Origin: Sphingobacterium chungjuense
GTDB taxonomy: Bacteria > Bacteroidota > Bacteroidia > Sphingobacteriales > Sphingobacteriaceae
Direction: 5' to 3'
DNA length: 64,000 bases
NCBI RefSeq assembly: GCF_011316935.1
Contig: NZ_WLYS01000004.1
Span: 62,001 to 126,000 of the forward strand
Shown: piece after piece, positions 34,179 through 42,778 of the stretch
Numbering within the stretch: the stretch's first letter is position 1
Layout of the letters: every line of letters starts with the position of its first letter
Notes under the pieces: model-generated
What the model was told of the DNA's origin: nothing
What the model saw: the letters and a program-made list of their open reading frames with translations, nothing else
Databases searched by the model: none
Position numbers and translations under genes: made by a program

Positions 34179-34252
34179 CAAAAATGCCAAAAGCAATGTT
34201 TTCAGAAGTCCCGACAAAATAGTAGCTTTGCTAGGCAAAATAAAACTGAAAA

Positions 34253-35125
34253 ATGAGCGTATTAGTCAATAAAGATTCTAAAGTTATTGTACAGGGGTTC
34301 ACTGGTAACGAAGGAACGTACCACGCTACTCAAATGATCGAGTACGGAACCAATTTGGTAGGTGGTGTCACTCCAGGAAAAGGCGGACAAAAACACCTTG
34401 ATCGTCCCGTATTCAACACTGTGCAAGATGCCGTAGATGAGACTGGAGCAAATGTATCGATCATCTTCGTACCTCCTGCATTTGCAGCAGATGCGATTAT
34501 GGAAGCTGCAGCTGCTGGTGTTGGCGTTATTGTATGTATTACGGAAGGTATCCCAACCAAAGATATGATTGAAGTAAAATCATACTTAAGTGATAAAAAT
34601 TCTCGTCTAATCGGACCAAACTGTCCGGGTATCATTACGGCAGAAGAAGCAAAAATCGGCATTATGCCAGGTTTTATCTTCAAAAAAGGTAAAGTAGGTG
34701 TTGTATCCAAATCTGGTACTTTGACTTACGAAGCCGTAGATCAAACGGTAAAAGCTGGTTTAGGTATTACAACAGCAATCGGTATTGGTGGTGACCCAAT
34801 CATAGGTACAACTACCAAAGAAGCGGTAGAATTGTTGATGAACGATCCGGAAACAGAAGGTATCATCATGATTGGTGAAATCGGTGGTGGCATGGAAGCT
34901 GAAGCTGCGCGTTGGATTAAAGAACACGGTACCAAACCAGTTGTTGGTTTTATCGCTGGACAAACTGCGCCTCCGGGACGTCGTATGGGTCACGCTGGAG
35001 CAATCGTAGGCGGGGCTGATGATACAGCCGCTGCTAAGATGAAGATCATGGCAGAGTGTGGAATTCGCGTAGTAGAATCTCCTGCTGAAATTGGTAAAGC
35101 TATTGCGGAAGAGCTAGCAAAATAA
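34253..35125 (+). CDS. sucD: Succinate--CoA ligase, ADP-forming, subunit alpha
   Basis: A 290-residue alpha subunit of the TCA-cycle enzyme that links succinyl-CoA cleavage to ATP or GTP formation. The CoA-binding Rossmann domain ('[20 protein letters not shown]') and the phosphorylated His247 in '[13 protein letters not shown]' are present, as is '[20 protein letters not shown]'. sucC is not adjacent, as is usual in Bacteroidota. A TAGCTTTG -7 box (34223-34230) fits a start about 16 bases before the ATG. A strong terminator follows. Confidence 0.97.
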   Translation: MSVLVNKDSKVIVQGFTGNEGTYHATQMIEYGTNLVGGVTPGKGGQKHLDRPVFNTVQDAVDETGANVSIIFVPPAFAADAIMEAAAAGVGVIVCITEGIPTKDMIEVKSYLSDKNSRLIGPNCPGIITAEEAKIGIMPGFIFKKGKVGVVSKSGTLTYEAVDQTVKAGLGITTAIGIGGDPIIGTTTKEAVELLMNDPETEGIIMIGEIGGGMEAEAARWIKEHGTKPVVGFIAGQTAPPGRRMGHAGAIVGGADDTAAAKMKIMAECGIRVVESPAEIGKAIAEELAK

Positions 35126-35154
35126 TCCTTTTTAGGATTTAATAGTATATTTAG

Positions 35155-35186
35155 AAAGCCGAGCATCCGATGCTCGGCTTTTTTTG
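35155..35186 (+). terminator. Intrinsic terminator after sucD
   Basis: A 12-bp perfect stem (35155-35166 with 35170-35181) that ends in a T run, 30 bases beyond the sucD stop. Confidence 0.85.
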
Positions 35187-35205
35187 ATCTCATAAATAGC
35201 GTGAT

Positions 35206-36387
35206 ATGGCTAGAAGACTCTTACTTTTCCTACTGCTCTTCTTTGTAGTAGATATTTATTTTTATCAAGCAATCATAACCCTTACCGATAATATATACAT
35301 TCATGTAGCATATTGGTTGATAGACCTGCTTCTTATTGTAGGAATGGTTGTCTTATTCGTAGCAGGCCGAAAACTACGCCATTCGCAACGCTGGCTGACT
35401 GGACTGTTTACGATATTACTATCGCTAGCAATTCCAAAACTATTAACAGCGCCTGTACTTTTGCTAGAAGATTTTACACGTCTTTTCAGAAGCTTTCCAC
35501 CACGCAATATCTATGTTAGCGAACTCGTGTTGTTCCTCGCCATAGTAGTGCTTTTAACCGTCATATTTGGATTAACAAGAGGAAGACATTTTTATAAAGT
35601 CCGCAAACTTACACTCCACTTTCCAGATCTACCAGCCGCCTTCGACGGCTTTACGATTACGCAGATTTCAGACATCCATGTCGGCAGTTTTACCAACCAG
35701 AAAGAGGTACAAAAAGGAATTGACTTGGCCAACGCACAGCAAAGTGATCTTTTGCTATTCACGGGAGATTTGGTAAATCATGCGGCTTCAGAAATGGACC
35801 CGTGGATTTCAGCGTTCGCTCAGCTACAAGCTCCTTATGGCAAATACTCGGTATTAGGCAATCACGATTATGGAGATTACATACAATGGGAGAGCCAAAC
35901 GGCCAAGGTAGCAAATCTGGAAAGGCTAAAAATGGTGCATAAAGAAATGGGATTTCGGCTATTGTTGAACGAATCGGATCAGATCGAAAAAGAAAGTGAA
36001 TCTATCGCCTTAGTTGGCGTGGAGAACTGGGGCAAGAATGGCTTTCAGCAATATGGAGATTTGCGGAAAGCGACGGCTCCGCTCCCGACTAATATCTTTA
36101 AAGTACTAATGTCGCACGATCCATCGCATTGGGACGTAGTGAGTGAAGATCAGGAGCAACACATACACTTAACACTAGCTGGCCATACGCACGGTATGCA
36201 ATTTGGTATTGAGCTATTTGGATTCAAATGGAGTCCGATTCAATATTTTTATAAGCGGTGGGCTGGATTATACAAAAGCGGAAGTAAATATCTTTACGTG
36301 AATCGGGGCTTTGGATATCATGGCCTAAAAGGTCGCATTGGCATGTGGCCAGAGATAACAGTACTCACCCTAAAACGCAAGCAGTAA
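35206..36387 (+). CDS. Membrane-anchored metallophosphoesterase (YkuE/calcineurin-like)
   Basis: A 393-residue protein with about four N-terminal hydrophobic helices (4-23, 33-53, 62-85, 105-122) and a C-terminal phosphoesterase domain. Metal ligands are visible in order: 'SDIHVG' (Asp156, His158), 'FTGDLVNH' (Asp188), 'LGNHDYG' (Asn219, His220), 'LMSHDPSHW' and 'AGHTHGMQFG'. Such proteins hydrolyse phosphoesters with a two-metal centre, and YkuE-like members have been linked to cell envelope or UDP-sugar lipid work. No partner gene is coupled to it. The active site probably faces the cytoplasm or periplasm depending on the helix count, which I cannot settle. Confidence 0.88.
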   Translation: MARRLLLFLLLFFVVDIYFYQAIITLTDNIYIHVAYWLIDLLLIVGMVVLFVAGRKLRHSQRWLTGLFTILLSLAIPKLLTAPVLLLEDFTRLFRSFPPRNIYVSELVLFLAIVVLLTVIFGLTRGRHFYKVRKLTLHFPDLPAAFDGFTITQISDIHVGSFTNQKEVQKGIDLANAQQSDLLLFTGDLVNHAASEMDPWISAFAQLQAPYGKYSVLGNHDYGDYIQWESQTAKVANLERLKMVHKEMGFRLLLNESDQIEKESESIALVGVENWGKNGFQQYGDLRKATAPLPTNIFKVLMSHDPSHWDVVSEDQEQHIHLTLAGHTHGMQFGIELFGFKWSPIQYFYKRWAGLYKSGSKYLYVNRGFGYHGLKGRIGMWPEITVLTLKRKQ

Positions 36388-36449
36388 AACGTTAATGAGA
36401 GCGTTAATAGCACCCTCTTTTCCTTGCAAATTATCAAAAAACCAAGCCT

Positions 36450-37706
36450 CTATTCCTCAATAAAGTCAAGGTTTTTTGCATAGGTCTCTGGTATCGTAAT
36501 GACCGCATATAGGCTACATGCATAAACTGTCGCACCCACAACGGCGCCACTAAGGATGACAGAATCGCTCAGCTCACGAAAGCTGGTGTAGAGAAAAGAA
36601 ATTACGATAAAAAAACCACGCGCGAAATTGGGGGCCGTAGTTGCTACGGTAGCGCGAAGATTCGTGCCGAATTGTTCTGCAGAAACAGTGACGAACATAA
36701 TCCAATATCCGGAACCCAGCCCAATCCAAAAGCAGAAAAAATAGTACCAATCGCCCGTTTTGAATGGCGCGAATAAAATACATAACACTCCAACGATCGT
36801 AAACAACATCATGTATAAAATGGCTTTCCTGCCCGATCGAAGCCATGTGCTGATAAACCCGACAAAGAAATCACCTACAGATAGCCCCACATACAGCCAC
36901 ATAATGGCTATGCCAGGTTTTAAAGTCTCTGTCATACCCTTTGCTCTTCCGAACTCGTTCCCTAGCATCGCTAGAATACCAATCAAATACCAACTTGGCA
37001 AAGCCAGCATTAAGCATTTCAAATATTTGAGAAAACGCTTTCGACTAGTAAAGAATAGTGTCAAGTTACCTCTAAGAGCCGTTTTATTTACTGTAAATGA
37101 CTGATACAATCGAGATTCGTATACGCTTGCTCGCATAAATAATAGGGCGATGCCCATTATGCCGCCAATCCAATATGTAATATGCCAACTACCTACTAAT
37201 TCCACGGTAAAATTGGCAAATACAGCACCCAAAAAACCAAATCCCGCGACTAAAGACGTACCCAGAGCTCTAAGCTCTTTTGGGAGTGACTCAGAAACCA
37301 ATGTAACACCTGCTCCCACCTCACCGGCTAATCCGATACCCGCGATAAATCGCAATGCCATATAAATTTCGCCTATATAAGGTGTATGCATAAATGGCAA
37401 AAAACCACAGGCTACATTGGCTAATGAATATACAATTATGGAACCGAACAAGACAGATCGCCTTCCTCGCTTATCTCCTAACATGCCCCATAAAATACCT
37501 CCTAATAAAATCCCAAACATTTGCCAATTCAGAATAGTAATACCAGTGGTATCCGGATCTAGGCCTAAGTCGACCAAGCTGGGCACGCGAACAATCCCGA
37601 ACAATAGTAAATCATAGATATCTACAAAATATCCCAATGCAGCAATCACAACTGGCAAACTGAATAAATAGTTTATTTTCTGTTTTCTTGTAAAGGTTCT
37701 TGCCAT
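36450..37706 (-). CDS. MFS transporter, sugar/organic-acid porter type
   Basis: A 418-residue major facilitator with 12 predicted helices. The inter-helix motif 'GILWGMLGDKRGRRSVLFGS' between helices 2 and 3 is complete, with 'FIAGIGLAGEVGAGVTLVSE' in helix 4 and 'SAEQFGTNLRATVATTAPNF' between helices 10 and 11, which resembles the metabolite:proton symporters. Substrate unknown. A TATATTTG -7 box (37792-37799, minus strand) lies upstream, without a clear -33 element. It stands alone between a metallophosphoesterase and a divergent GNAT gene. Confidence 0.85.
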   Translation of the reverse strand: MARTFTRKQKINYLFSLPVVIAALGYFVDIYDLLLFGIVRVPSLVDLGLDPDTTGITILNWQMFGILLGGILWGMLGDKRGRRSVLFGSIIVYSLANVACGFLPFMHTPYIGEIYMALRFIAGIGLAGEVGAGVTLVSESLPKELRALGTSLVAGFGFLGAVFANFTVELVGSWHITYWIGGIMGIALLFMRASVYESRLYQSFTVNKTALRGNLTLFFTSRKRFLKYLKCLMLALPSWYLIGILAMLGNEFGRAKGMTETLKPGIAIMWLYVGLSVGDFFVGFISTWLRSGRKAILYMMLFTIVGVLCILFAPFKTGDWYYFFCFWIGLGSGYWIMFVTVSAEQFGTNLRATVATTAPNFARGFFIVISFLYTSFRELSDSVILSGAVVGATVYACSLYAVITIPETYAKNLDFIEE

Positions 37707-38029
37707 AAATTTTGATTTAATTTATTAACTAAGGAAATAGCGGAAGTTCAGATCATGATATGCATTCGGTTTAAAAGCCTATATAACCCATCAAATATAT
37801 ATACTTTTTTATTTAATAATTAATTTACAGTCGTATTTCACCTTTTATTAATACGATAAGGCTTAAGCTCGAATCTTAGACAAAGATGATTTGCGGTTAT
37901 CAACTTAAAAGACCTTATCAGATAAATCAGGTCTTAAAGCACAGCTTCGAAATTGTGATGTGCGATTGGTTTAGATTCATAGACCAACTAAAAACTTGTT
38001 GTATATTTAGAAAAACGCAAAAACCACCT
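37707..38029. other. Intergenic region between divergent MFS and GNAT genes
   Basis: 323 AT-rich bases. It contains the candidate -7 box for the MFS gene (37792-37799, minus strand). An open frame from 37886 joins the GNAT gene in frame, but its 48 extra residues do not resemble a GNAT N-terminus, so I treat it as non-coding. I see no hairpin terminator or repeat. Confidence 0.4.
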
Positions 38030-38575
38030 ATGCATGAATCATATTTTATTGAGCAAGCTTTAACGGCAGAAAAAGACCTTATTCAGGGATTAACTGATTT
38101 GCTGTTGGATACGGTGAAAAGAGGAGCTTCTATAGGGTTTATGAACGATATCAGCGAACAAGATGCTATTCAATTCTGGACTCAAGTTCTAGATAAAGTA
38201 ACTCAAGAAAAGACACTACTACTGATCGCTCGTGAGGCTAGCGCGGAGCAAATAATTGGAACGGTACAACTCCAGATCGATTTACCAAGAAATCAAATAC
38301 ACCGGGCTGATGTGGCGAAGATGATGGTGCATTCGGAGCATAGACGCAAAGGTATTGCCGAGCGGCTTTTAGTAGAAATTGAGAAAATTGCTTTAGCGCA
38401 CGATAAGCATATTCTAGTCTTAGATACGGTAACTGGCAGTCCTGCTCAAAGATTATATCAAAAAAGCGGCTGGATCGAAGTTGGAGATATCCCCGATTAC
38501 GCCATGTTGCCTAATGGCGAACTGTGCAGTACCACGTATTTTTATAAAAACCTACTCAAGACGAGGGATAATTAG
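38030..38575 (+). CDS. GNAT family N-acetyltransferase
   Basis: A 181-residue acetyltransferase. The CoA-binding loop is 'SEHRRKGIAERLLVEIEKIA' (about 103-122), preceded by strand 'VAKMMVHSEH' and followed by 'LDTVTGSPAQRLYQKSGW', a clear motif B. The pattern 'IEVGDIPDYAMLPNGELCSTTYFYK' at the C-terminus is typical of a GNAT group with small-molecule substrates, some linked to antibiotic acetylation, but specificity cannot be read. I start at ATG 38030 ('MHESYFIEQA'). The gene stands alone and converges with the TIG lipoprotein gene. Confidence 0.85.
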   Translation: MHESYFIEQALTAEKDLIQGLTDLLLDTVKRGASIGFMNDISEQDAIQFWTQVLDKVTQEKTLLLIAREASAEQIIGTVQLQIDLPRNQIHRADVAKMMVHSEHRRKGIAERLLVEIEKIALAHDKHILVLDTVTGSPAQRLYQKSGWIEVGDIPDYAMLPNGELCSTTYFYKNLLKTRDN

Positions 38576-38621
38576 GGTTAATAGTAGCTTCGTTTTTTGA
38601 ATATAAATACGATAAAATAGA

Positions 38622-38663
38622 AAATCCTTGCCCGGTCGAAAAATAGAACCAAAGCAAGGATTT
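38622..38663 (-). terminator. Possible terminator after the TIG lipoprotein gene
   Basis: A 10-bp stem (38622-38631 with 38654-38663) with a long 22-base loop, and T-rich sequence beyond it on the minus strand. The long loop makes it less sure than the other terminators. Confidence 0.45.
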
Positions 38664-38685
38664 CATTCTAGAGTTTTATGCCGGA

Positions 38686-40353
38686 TTATAAAATGGTAAA
38701 TTCTTCCGGAAAGTTGATCATTTGTCCCTCAACGATGATTGATAAACTCATCTTACCGCGACCAATATTAGAAGGTACATAGACCTCCATGGTTTTGCTA
38801 TCAACTATTTGAGGGGTCACATAATTCCAACCAAACGCAACATTATTGTTCCAAGCATTTGCACCGAAACCATTACCGCGAATAGTGACTTTTGTCCCTG
38901 GTACACCAGATAAAGGAGATACGGAGGTAACAGATGGACCAATAATTTCCATCTCTCCGGGTACGCTCAATCGACCTGAAGGTGTTTCCACCGATAATTT
39001 CAATTTGCCTAAATCAACACCTGAAGGTACTGGAACAATCAGTTTGGTGGTTGAATTGGCAACTCCAGAAGTACTTCTGCTACCGAAATAGACCGTGTAG
39101 TATTCTCCTGCAATAAAACTGCCTGAGATCTCTATATTGTTGCCAACGGCAGCGATTGCAGGCTGGAAACTACTGACACTATATCCAATTACCTTCAATT
39201 TGGTAGGAGATTGTATTTCGTGTGGCCCCACTTTAAAGTAAACATCGTACTCCCCTATAGCCGTATTTGCAGGAACAGTAAAAGACACCTCGCGATTATA
39301 CCAAGACACATTTATGTAAGATCCTGATCCAATCTTCACTTGGGGTCTTCCAGCTTGGCCATTATTATCTACTATCGCTGAACTATTTAGCTGCATGGTG
39401 ACTTGTCTTCCAGCAAATACTGAACTATTAGTAAATGAAACAATTTCTGGTGCAGTAACTACAAATTGACCTGGAAGATCAAAGTTCTTACCATTCAACA
39501 TTACGGTAATAGACGACTTTTCGTCCACATTAAACGGAACGGCAAATCGATTGTAACTATTGTAATTAAGCGGTACATTCACGCCACTCATCCAAATATT
39601 TAGAGCAGTCATACTGCTGTAGTAATCGGGTAAATTATCACCAGTCAATGTGACGATTGTGCCGATTGGACCGCTTTCCGGTGTGAAACCTGTATATCTC
39701 GCTTGTAGCGTAAGGCCTTGATAATAATTGGCAGTTGTCGCACCTAAATTTATGACAACAGGCAAACTATTACCATGACTCCCCAAAATACCAGAAGGAA
39801 TAATCGCGGTAATTACCGTGTCTGATGCTGCTAATACCTGTGCAGGACGTTGACCGATCAACACTTCTGTCCGCATAATATTAGGAGAAAAGAATTTGCC
39901 ACTGATACGAATCGTATCGCCAGCGCTAGCTTGAGAAGGAAATATCCTTCCCGCAGTTGGAACGGGAAGTGCCGCGCTCATAGTTGCGCCGTATACGGTA
40001 CCACGCTGATCTACGATATAACTACGCACAAAAAGCGTATTTTGATAATTGCTCGTGCTGTTTTGCACTAGATCATCTACCGTCGTTGAAAATTCACCTA
40101 AACTGATTGCTTCGCCTAACGAAAGTTTCGTACCAGTTTTCTCATCCAAGTTTTGTGTATAACCGTACAAAAAACCATGATCTACTATTTTACTCGATCC
40201 AAAGCCACTAATATTTCCTTTAAAAGTAGCTCCAGTGGTGGAAGGAGCAGTGATAGATACTGTCTGAATTTCAGGTGTGGAGGTAATGTCTTTCTCACAA
40301 CTGCTTAATAAGAAGGCAATCGCTGATATAATAATTAATATGCTGTTTTTCAT
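38686..40353 (-). CDS. IPT/TIG-domain lipoprotein
   Basis: A 555-residue secreted lipoprotein with lipobox 'FLLSSC' (Cys19). After an N-terminal beta domain (about 30-130), at least three or four immunoglobulin-like IPT/TIG units follow, marked by 'IFPSQASAGDTIRISGKFF', 'FTPESGPIGTIVTLTGDNL', 'FQPAIAAVGNNIEISGSF' and 'VSPLSGVPGTKVTIRGNGF'. Such proteins in Bacteroidota sit on the outer membrane and often bind carbohydrates or the partner barrel. The gene begins 11 bases after the barrel gene at 40365-41105, so the two form an operon. It may be the surface partner of that barrel; this is inference from the pairing. Confidence 0.85.
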   Translation of the reverse strand: MKNSILIIISAIAFLLSSCEKDITSTPEIQTVSITAPSTTGATFKGNISGFGSSKIVDHGFLYGYTQNLDEKTGTKLSLGEAISLGEFSTTVDDLVQNSTSNYQNTLFVRSYIVDQRGTVYGATMSAALPVPTAGRIFPSQASAGDTIRISGKFFSPNIMRTEVLIGQRPAQVLAASDTVITAIIPSGILGSHGNSLPVVINLGATTANYYQGLTLQARYTGFTPESGPIGTIVTLTGDNLPDYYSSMTALNIWMSGVNVPLNYNSYNRFAVPFNVDEKSSITVMLNGKNFDLPGQFVVTAPEIVSFTNSSVFAGRQVTMQLNSSAIVDNNGQAGRPQVKIGSGSYINVSWYNREVSFTVPANTAIGEYDVYFKVGPHEIQSPTKLKVIGYSVSSFQPAIAAVGNNIEISGSFIAGEYYTVYFGSRSTSGVANSTTKLIVPVPSGVDLGKLKLSVETPSGRLSVPGEMEIIGPSVTSVSPLSGVPGTKVTIRGNGFGANAWNNNVAFGWNYVTPQIVDSKTMEVYVPSNIGRGKMSLSIIVEGQMINFPEEFTIL

Positions 40354-40364
40354 AATGGGCTTCT

Positions 40365-41105
40365 TTAGAATGTGTAACCGATCCGAATTCCGTTCATAAG
40401 AGATGTTTTAAAGCTGGTGACCGAACTGTTGCTAACTAAGTCACCGATACCGCCATTCTCTCCGATACTTTCAATCGTAGGGGTCTTATATTTCAGTCGA
40501 TTATAGCCAACATTGAATTCATAGCCTACAAAGAAGTTTTTGGCCATGTAGAAGTCAAAACCAGCAATGGCTACCGCTCCAAATCGGGTGTAACCGTTTG
40601 GAATCAATAGCCCTCGAACATTTGGAAAGTTTGGATTAAACGACATATCAAGCAAGCCATTATCAATTTCAAACACGGTCGCATTAGTAGTTACTTTTTG
40701 ACTAGAGCTTTGCATACCCCAAGTCAAATCTGCCCCGATATAAGGAGATAACCTCTGCGTACCTCGGAAATGCTTCTCAATACCGATCGTAAAATCTGCT
40801 GTACTTTGCTTGTGTACAGTCGAAATGAAGTAACTTTCAGCAGAATATGGTGCTCCACTACTCCAAGTAGAATCGATTACATTGACACCTACACCTAATC
40901 TAAGTGCTAGATCATCTTGGATAAAGTACCGGACTTTTACTTGGTTCAACGCATTGTTTAAACTCAGATTGGCTTTGAAGGGGTTGATGTTGAGCTCAGT
41001 AGAAAAATTTCCTTTTTTTGACTTCAAACCACCGTCATCGTGATGCTGTGCAAAACCCCATTGCACAAATAATCCCGCGAAAAAGATCGCGATTTTTGTT
41101 TTCAT
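40365..41105 (-). CDS. Outer-membrane beta-barrel protein paired with TIG lipoprotein
   Basis: A 246-residue protein with a short signal peptide ('IAIFFAGLFVQWGFAQ'). The mature region shows barrel strands: 'NFSTELNINPFKANLSL', 'ALRLGVGVNVI', 'FTIGIEKHFRGTQRLSPYIG', 'GAVAIAGFDFYMAKNFFVG' and the C-terminal 'GIRIGYTF' with the usual final Phe. It resembles porin-family proteins that sense or move small molecules, but no specific function is clear. A TATATTTG -7 box (41126-41133, minus strand) gives a short 15-base leader. The TIG lipoprotein gene follows. Confidence 0.83.
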   Translation of the reverse strand: MKTKIAIFFAGLFVQWGFAQHHDDGGLKSKKGNFSTELNINPFKANLSLNNALNQVKVRYFIQDDLALRLGVGVNVIDSTWSSGAPYSAESYFISTVHKQSTADFTIGIEKHFRGTQRLSPYIGADLTWGMQSSSQKVTTNATVFEIDNGLLDMSFNPNFPNVRGLLIPNGYTRFGAVAIAGFDFYMAKNFFVGYEFNVGYNRLKYKTPTIESIGENGGIGDLVSNSSVTSFKTSLMNGIRIGYTF

Positions 41106-41470
41106 AGTTAAATTGATTTGGTGCGCAAATATAGATTTTGTTTCGATATTTTTCTATAATTACGGAAAATATTTACAGAAGTTTATTGTATGGTTGAATA
41201 CCTAGCAGCTCGAATAAAGCAGGGATACAAATAACTCCTGATCATACCTCATACGAGCAGCCACCTCTAGTCAAAATCTGGCAAAAGAAATTCCTTAGTA
41301 TGTACTAATTCGTTCGATAAGAAGATCTTAAGCAAGAATAAAAACGAGTTAAATAAATCATTGTTAACTAATGATTTAATTATTATGACTAAATTGGAAG
41401 TACGAAATCCAATTTAAGAATAAGCCACATCTCTGTGGCTCTAGTTTACTGTATTTTAATACTAGATTTA
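41106..41470. other. Intergenic regulatory region between barrel operon and ethanolamine-type operon
   Basis: 365 AT-rich bases without a supported gene. It holds the -7 box of the barrel gene (41126-41133, minus strand) and a perfect inverted repeat at 41356-41376. No TTG/TAnnTTTG promoter pair for the plus-strand operon is evident; TAAATTGG at 41390-41397 is one base off the -7 consensus. Confidence 0.45.
41356..41376. promoter_or_regulatory. Inverted repeat, candidate operator of the ethanolamine-type operon
   Basis: AATCATT (41356-41362) and AATGATT (41370-41376) are exact reverse complements around a 7-base centre that itself contains the palindrome GTTAAC. The site is 95 bases before the permease ATG and suits a dimeric repressor or activator. 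No regulator gene is adjacent. Confidence 0.4.
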
Positions 41471-42778
41471 ATGAGCGCTACGCAACAATTAAAGAAAACA
41501 CTGAGTCCATTCGCCTTATGGGCACTGGGCGTTGGATATGTCATTTCAGGGATGTATTTCGGGTGGAACTTGGGACTAGAAAAAGGTGGAACATTAGGAA
41601 TGGCAGTTGCCACCATTACGGTGATGTTCATGTATATTGCATTTACATTGAGCTACACGGAGTTAGCGTGTGCTATCCCAAAAGCAGGAGGTGTTTTTGA
41701 TTATGCTCATAAAGCACTTGGAAAAGATGTTGCATTTATTGCTGGAATAGCACAAACCGTCGAATTTGTTTTTGCGCCACCAGCTATTGCATTTGCGATA
41801 GGCGCGTACTTCAATGCCTTTTATCCCGCTATTCCGATCTTGAGCACAGCGATTTTTGCCTATTTAATATTTACAACTCTTAACATCATTGGTGTAAAAG
41901 CTGCCGCTATTTTTGAAATTGTCGTCACCGTGCTTGCCGTTGGAGAGTTATTACTATTCGTTGGTATTGCAGCTCCTAGTTTTGAAACAGAAAATCTCGC
42001 TCGCAATGCGTTACCACATAGCTGGTCGGGCGCATTTGCAGCTATACCTTTCGCGATATGGTTTTTTCTGGGAGTGGAGGGCATTGCGAATGTAGCAGAA
42101 GAAACCAAAAATCCTCAAAAAGACATCCAAAAAGGTTTTGGATGGGCGATAGCAACTTTGTGCACCTTGTGCATTTTAGTTTTTGTCACGACGATCGGTG
42201 TTGCAGGTTGGGAAGCTGTAGTTTTTAAAAATGGTATAGATGGCGAAACATCCGATTCACCGCTCCCTCTAGCGCTATACCTCATCACCGGAGATAATCA
42301 TCTACTATATCACTTACTCATCACCGTGGGTCTATTTGGATTGATTGCGTCATTTCACGGCTTGATATTGGCGGCAGGTCGTTCGACGTACGAAATGGGG
42401 AAAGCGCAAAATTTTCCGCCAATTTTTGGAGAAATTTCGAAGAAATTTCAAACTCCAAGTTACGCTTTAGTCGGTAACATGGTCGTTGGGATTGTAGCTT
42501 TACTATCAGGAAAGACAGGCGAAATTATAATTTTAGCCGTTTTTGGTGCGTTAACATTATACATCATTGCTATGATTGCTATGATTCGGTTACGAAATAA
42601 TGCTCCTGATATGGAACGACCTTTCCGCGCACCGCTCTACCCTATATTTCCCATTAGCGTCATAGCGATAGGATCCATATCGCTGCTATCCATGTTCTAC
42701 TTCAGTTTTAAAATCGGATTTGTGTACTTATTGATAATAGGCTTCTCTTACATATTATTTAAAACAGTTAAAAGATGA
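41471..42778 (+). CDS. Ethanolamine-type permease (APC superfamily)
   Basis: A 435-residue amino acid-polyamine-organocation carrier with about 12 helices. The opening 'LSPFALWALGVGYVISGMYF', then 'GWNLGLEKGGTLGM', 'YTELACAIPKAGGVFDYAHK' and 'FAIWFFLGVEGIANVAEETK', closely follow the ethanolamine permease (EAT) subgroup, not the polyamine carriers such as PuuP. I start at ATG 41471 ('MSATQQL'); the longer frame from 41435 lacks support. The stop overlaps the next start (ATGA), so the permease and the gamma-glutamyl ligase are translationally coupled. Its place at the head of the operon suggests it brings in the amino alcohol. Confidence 0.85.
   Translation: MSATQQLKKTLSPFALWALGVGYVISGMYFGWNLGLEKGGTLGMAVATITVMFMYIAFTLSYTELACAIPKAGGVFDYAHKALGKDVAFIAGIAQTVEFVFAPPAIAFAIGAYFNAFYPAIPILSTAIFAYLIFTTLNIIGVKAAAIFEIVVTVLAVGELLLFVGIAAPSFETENLARNALPHSWSGAFAAIPFAIWFFLGVEGIANVAEETKNPQKDIQKGFGWAIATLCTLCILVFVTTIGVAGWEAVVFKNGIDGETSDSPLPLALYLITGDNHLLYHLLITVGLFGLIASFHGLILAAGRSTYEMGKAQNFPPIFGEISKKFQTPSYALVGNMVVGIVALLSGKTGEIIILAVFGALTLYIIAMIAMIRLRNNAPDMERPFRAPLYPIFPISVIAIGSISLLSMFYFSFKIGFVYLLIIGFSYILFKTVKR

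Noticed and set aside
37886..38029. Longer N-terminus for the GNAT protein
   Set aside because: The extra 48 residues do not look like a GNAT N-terminus, while ATG 38030 opens a normal domain.
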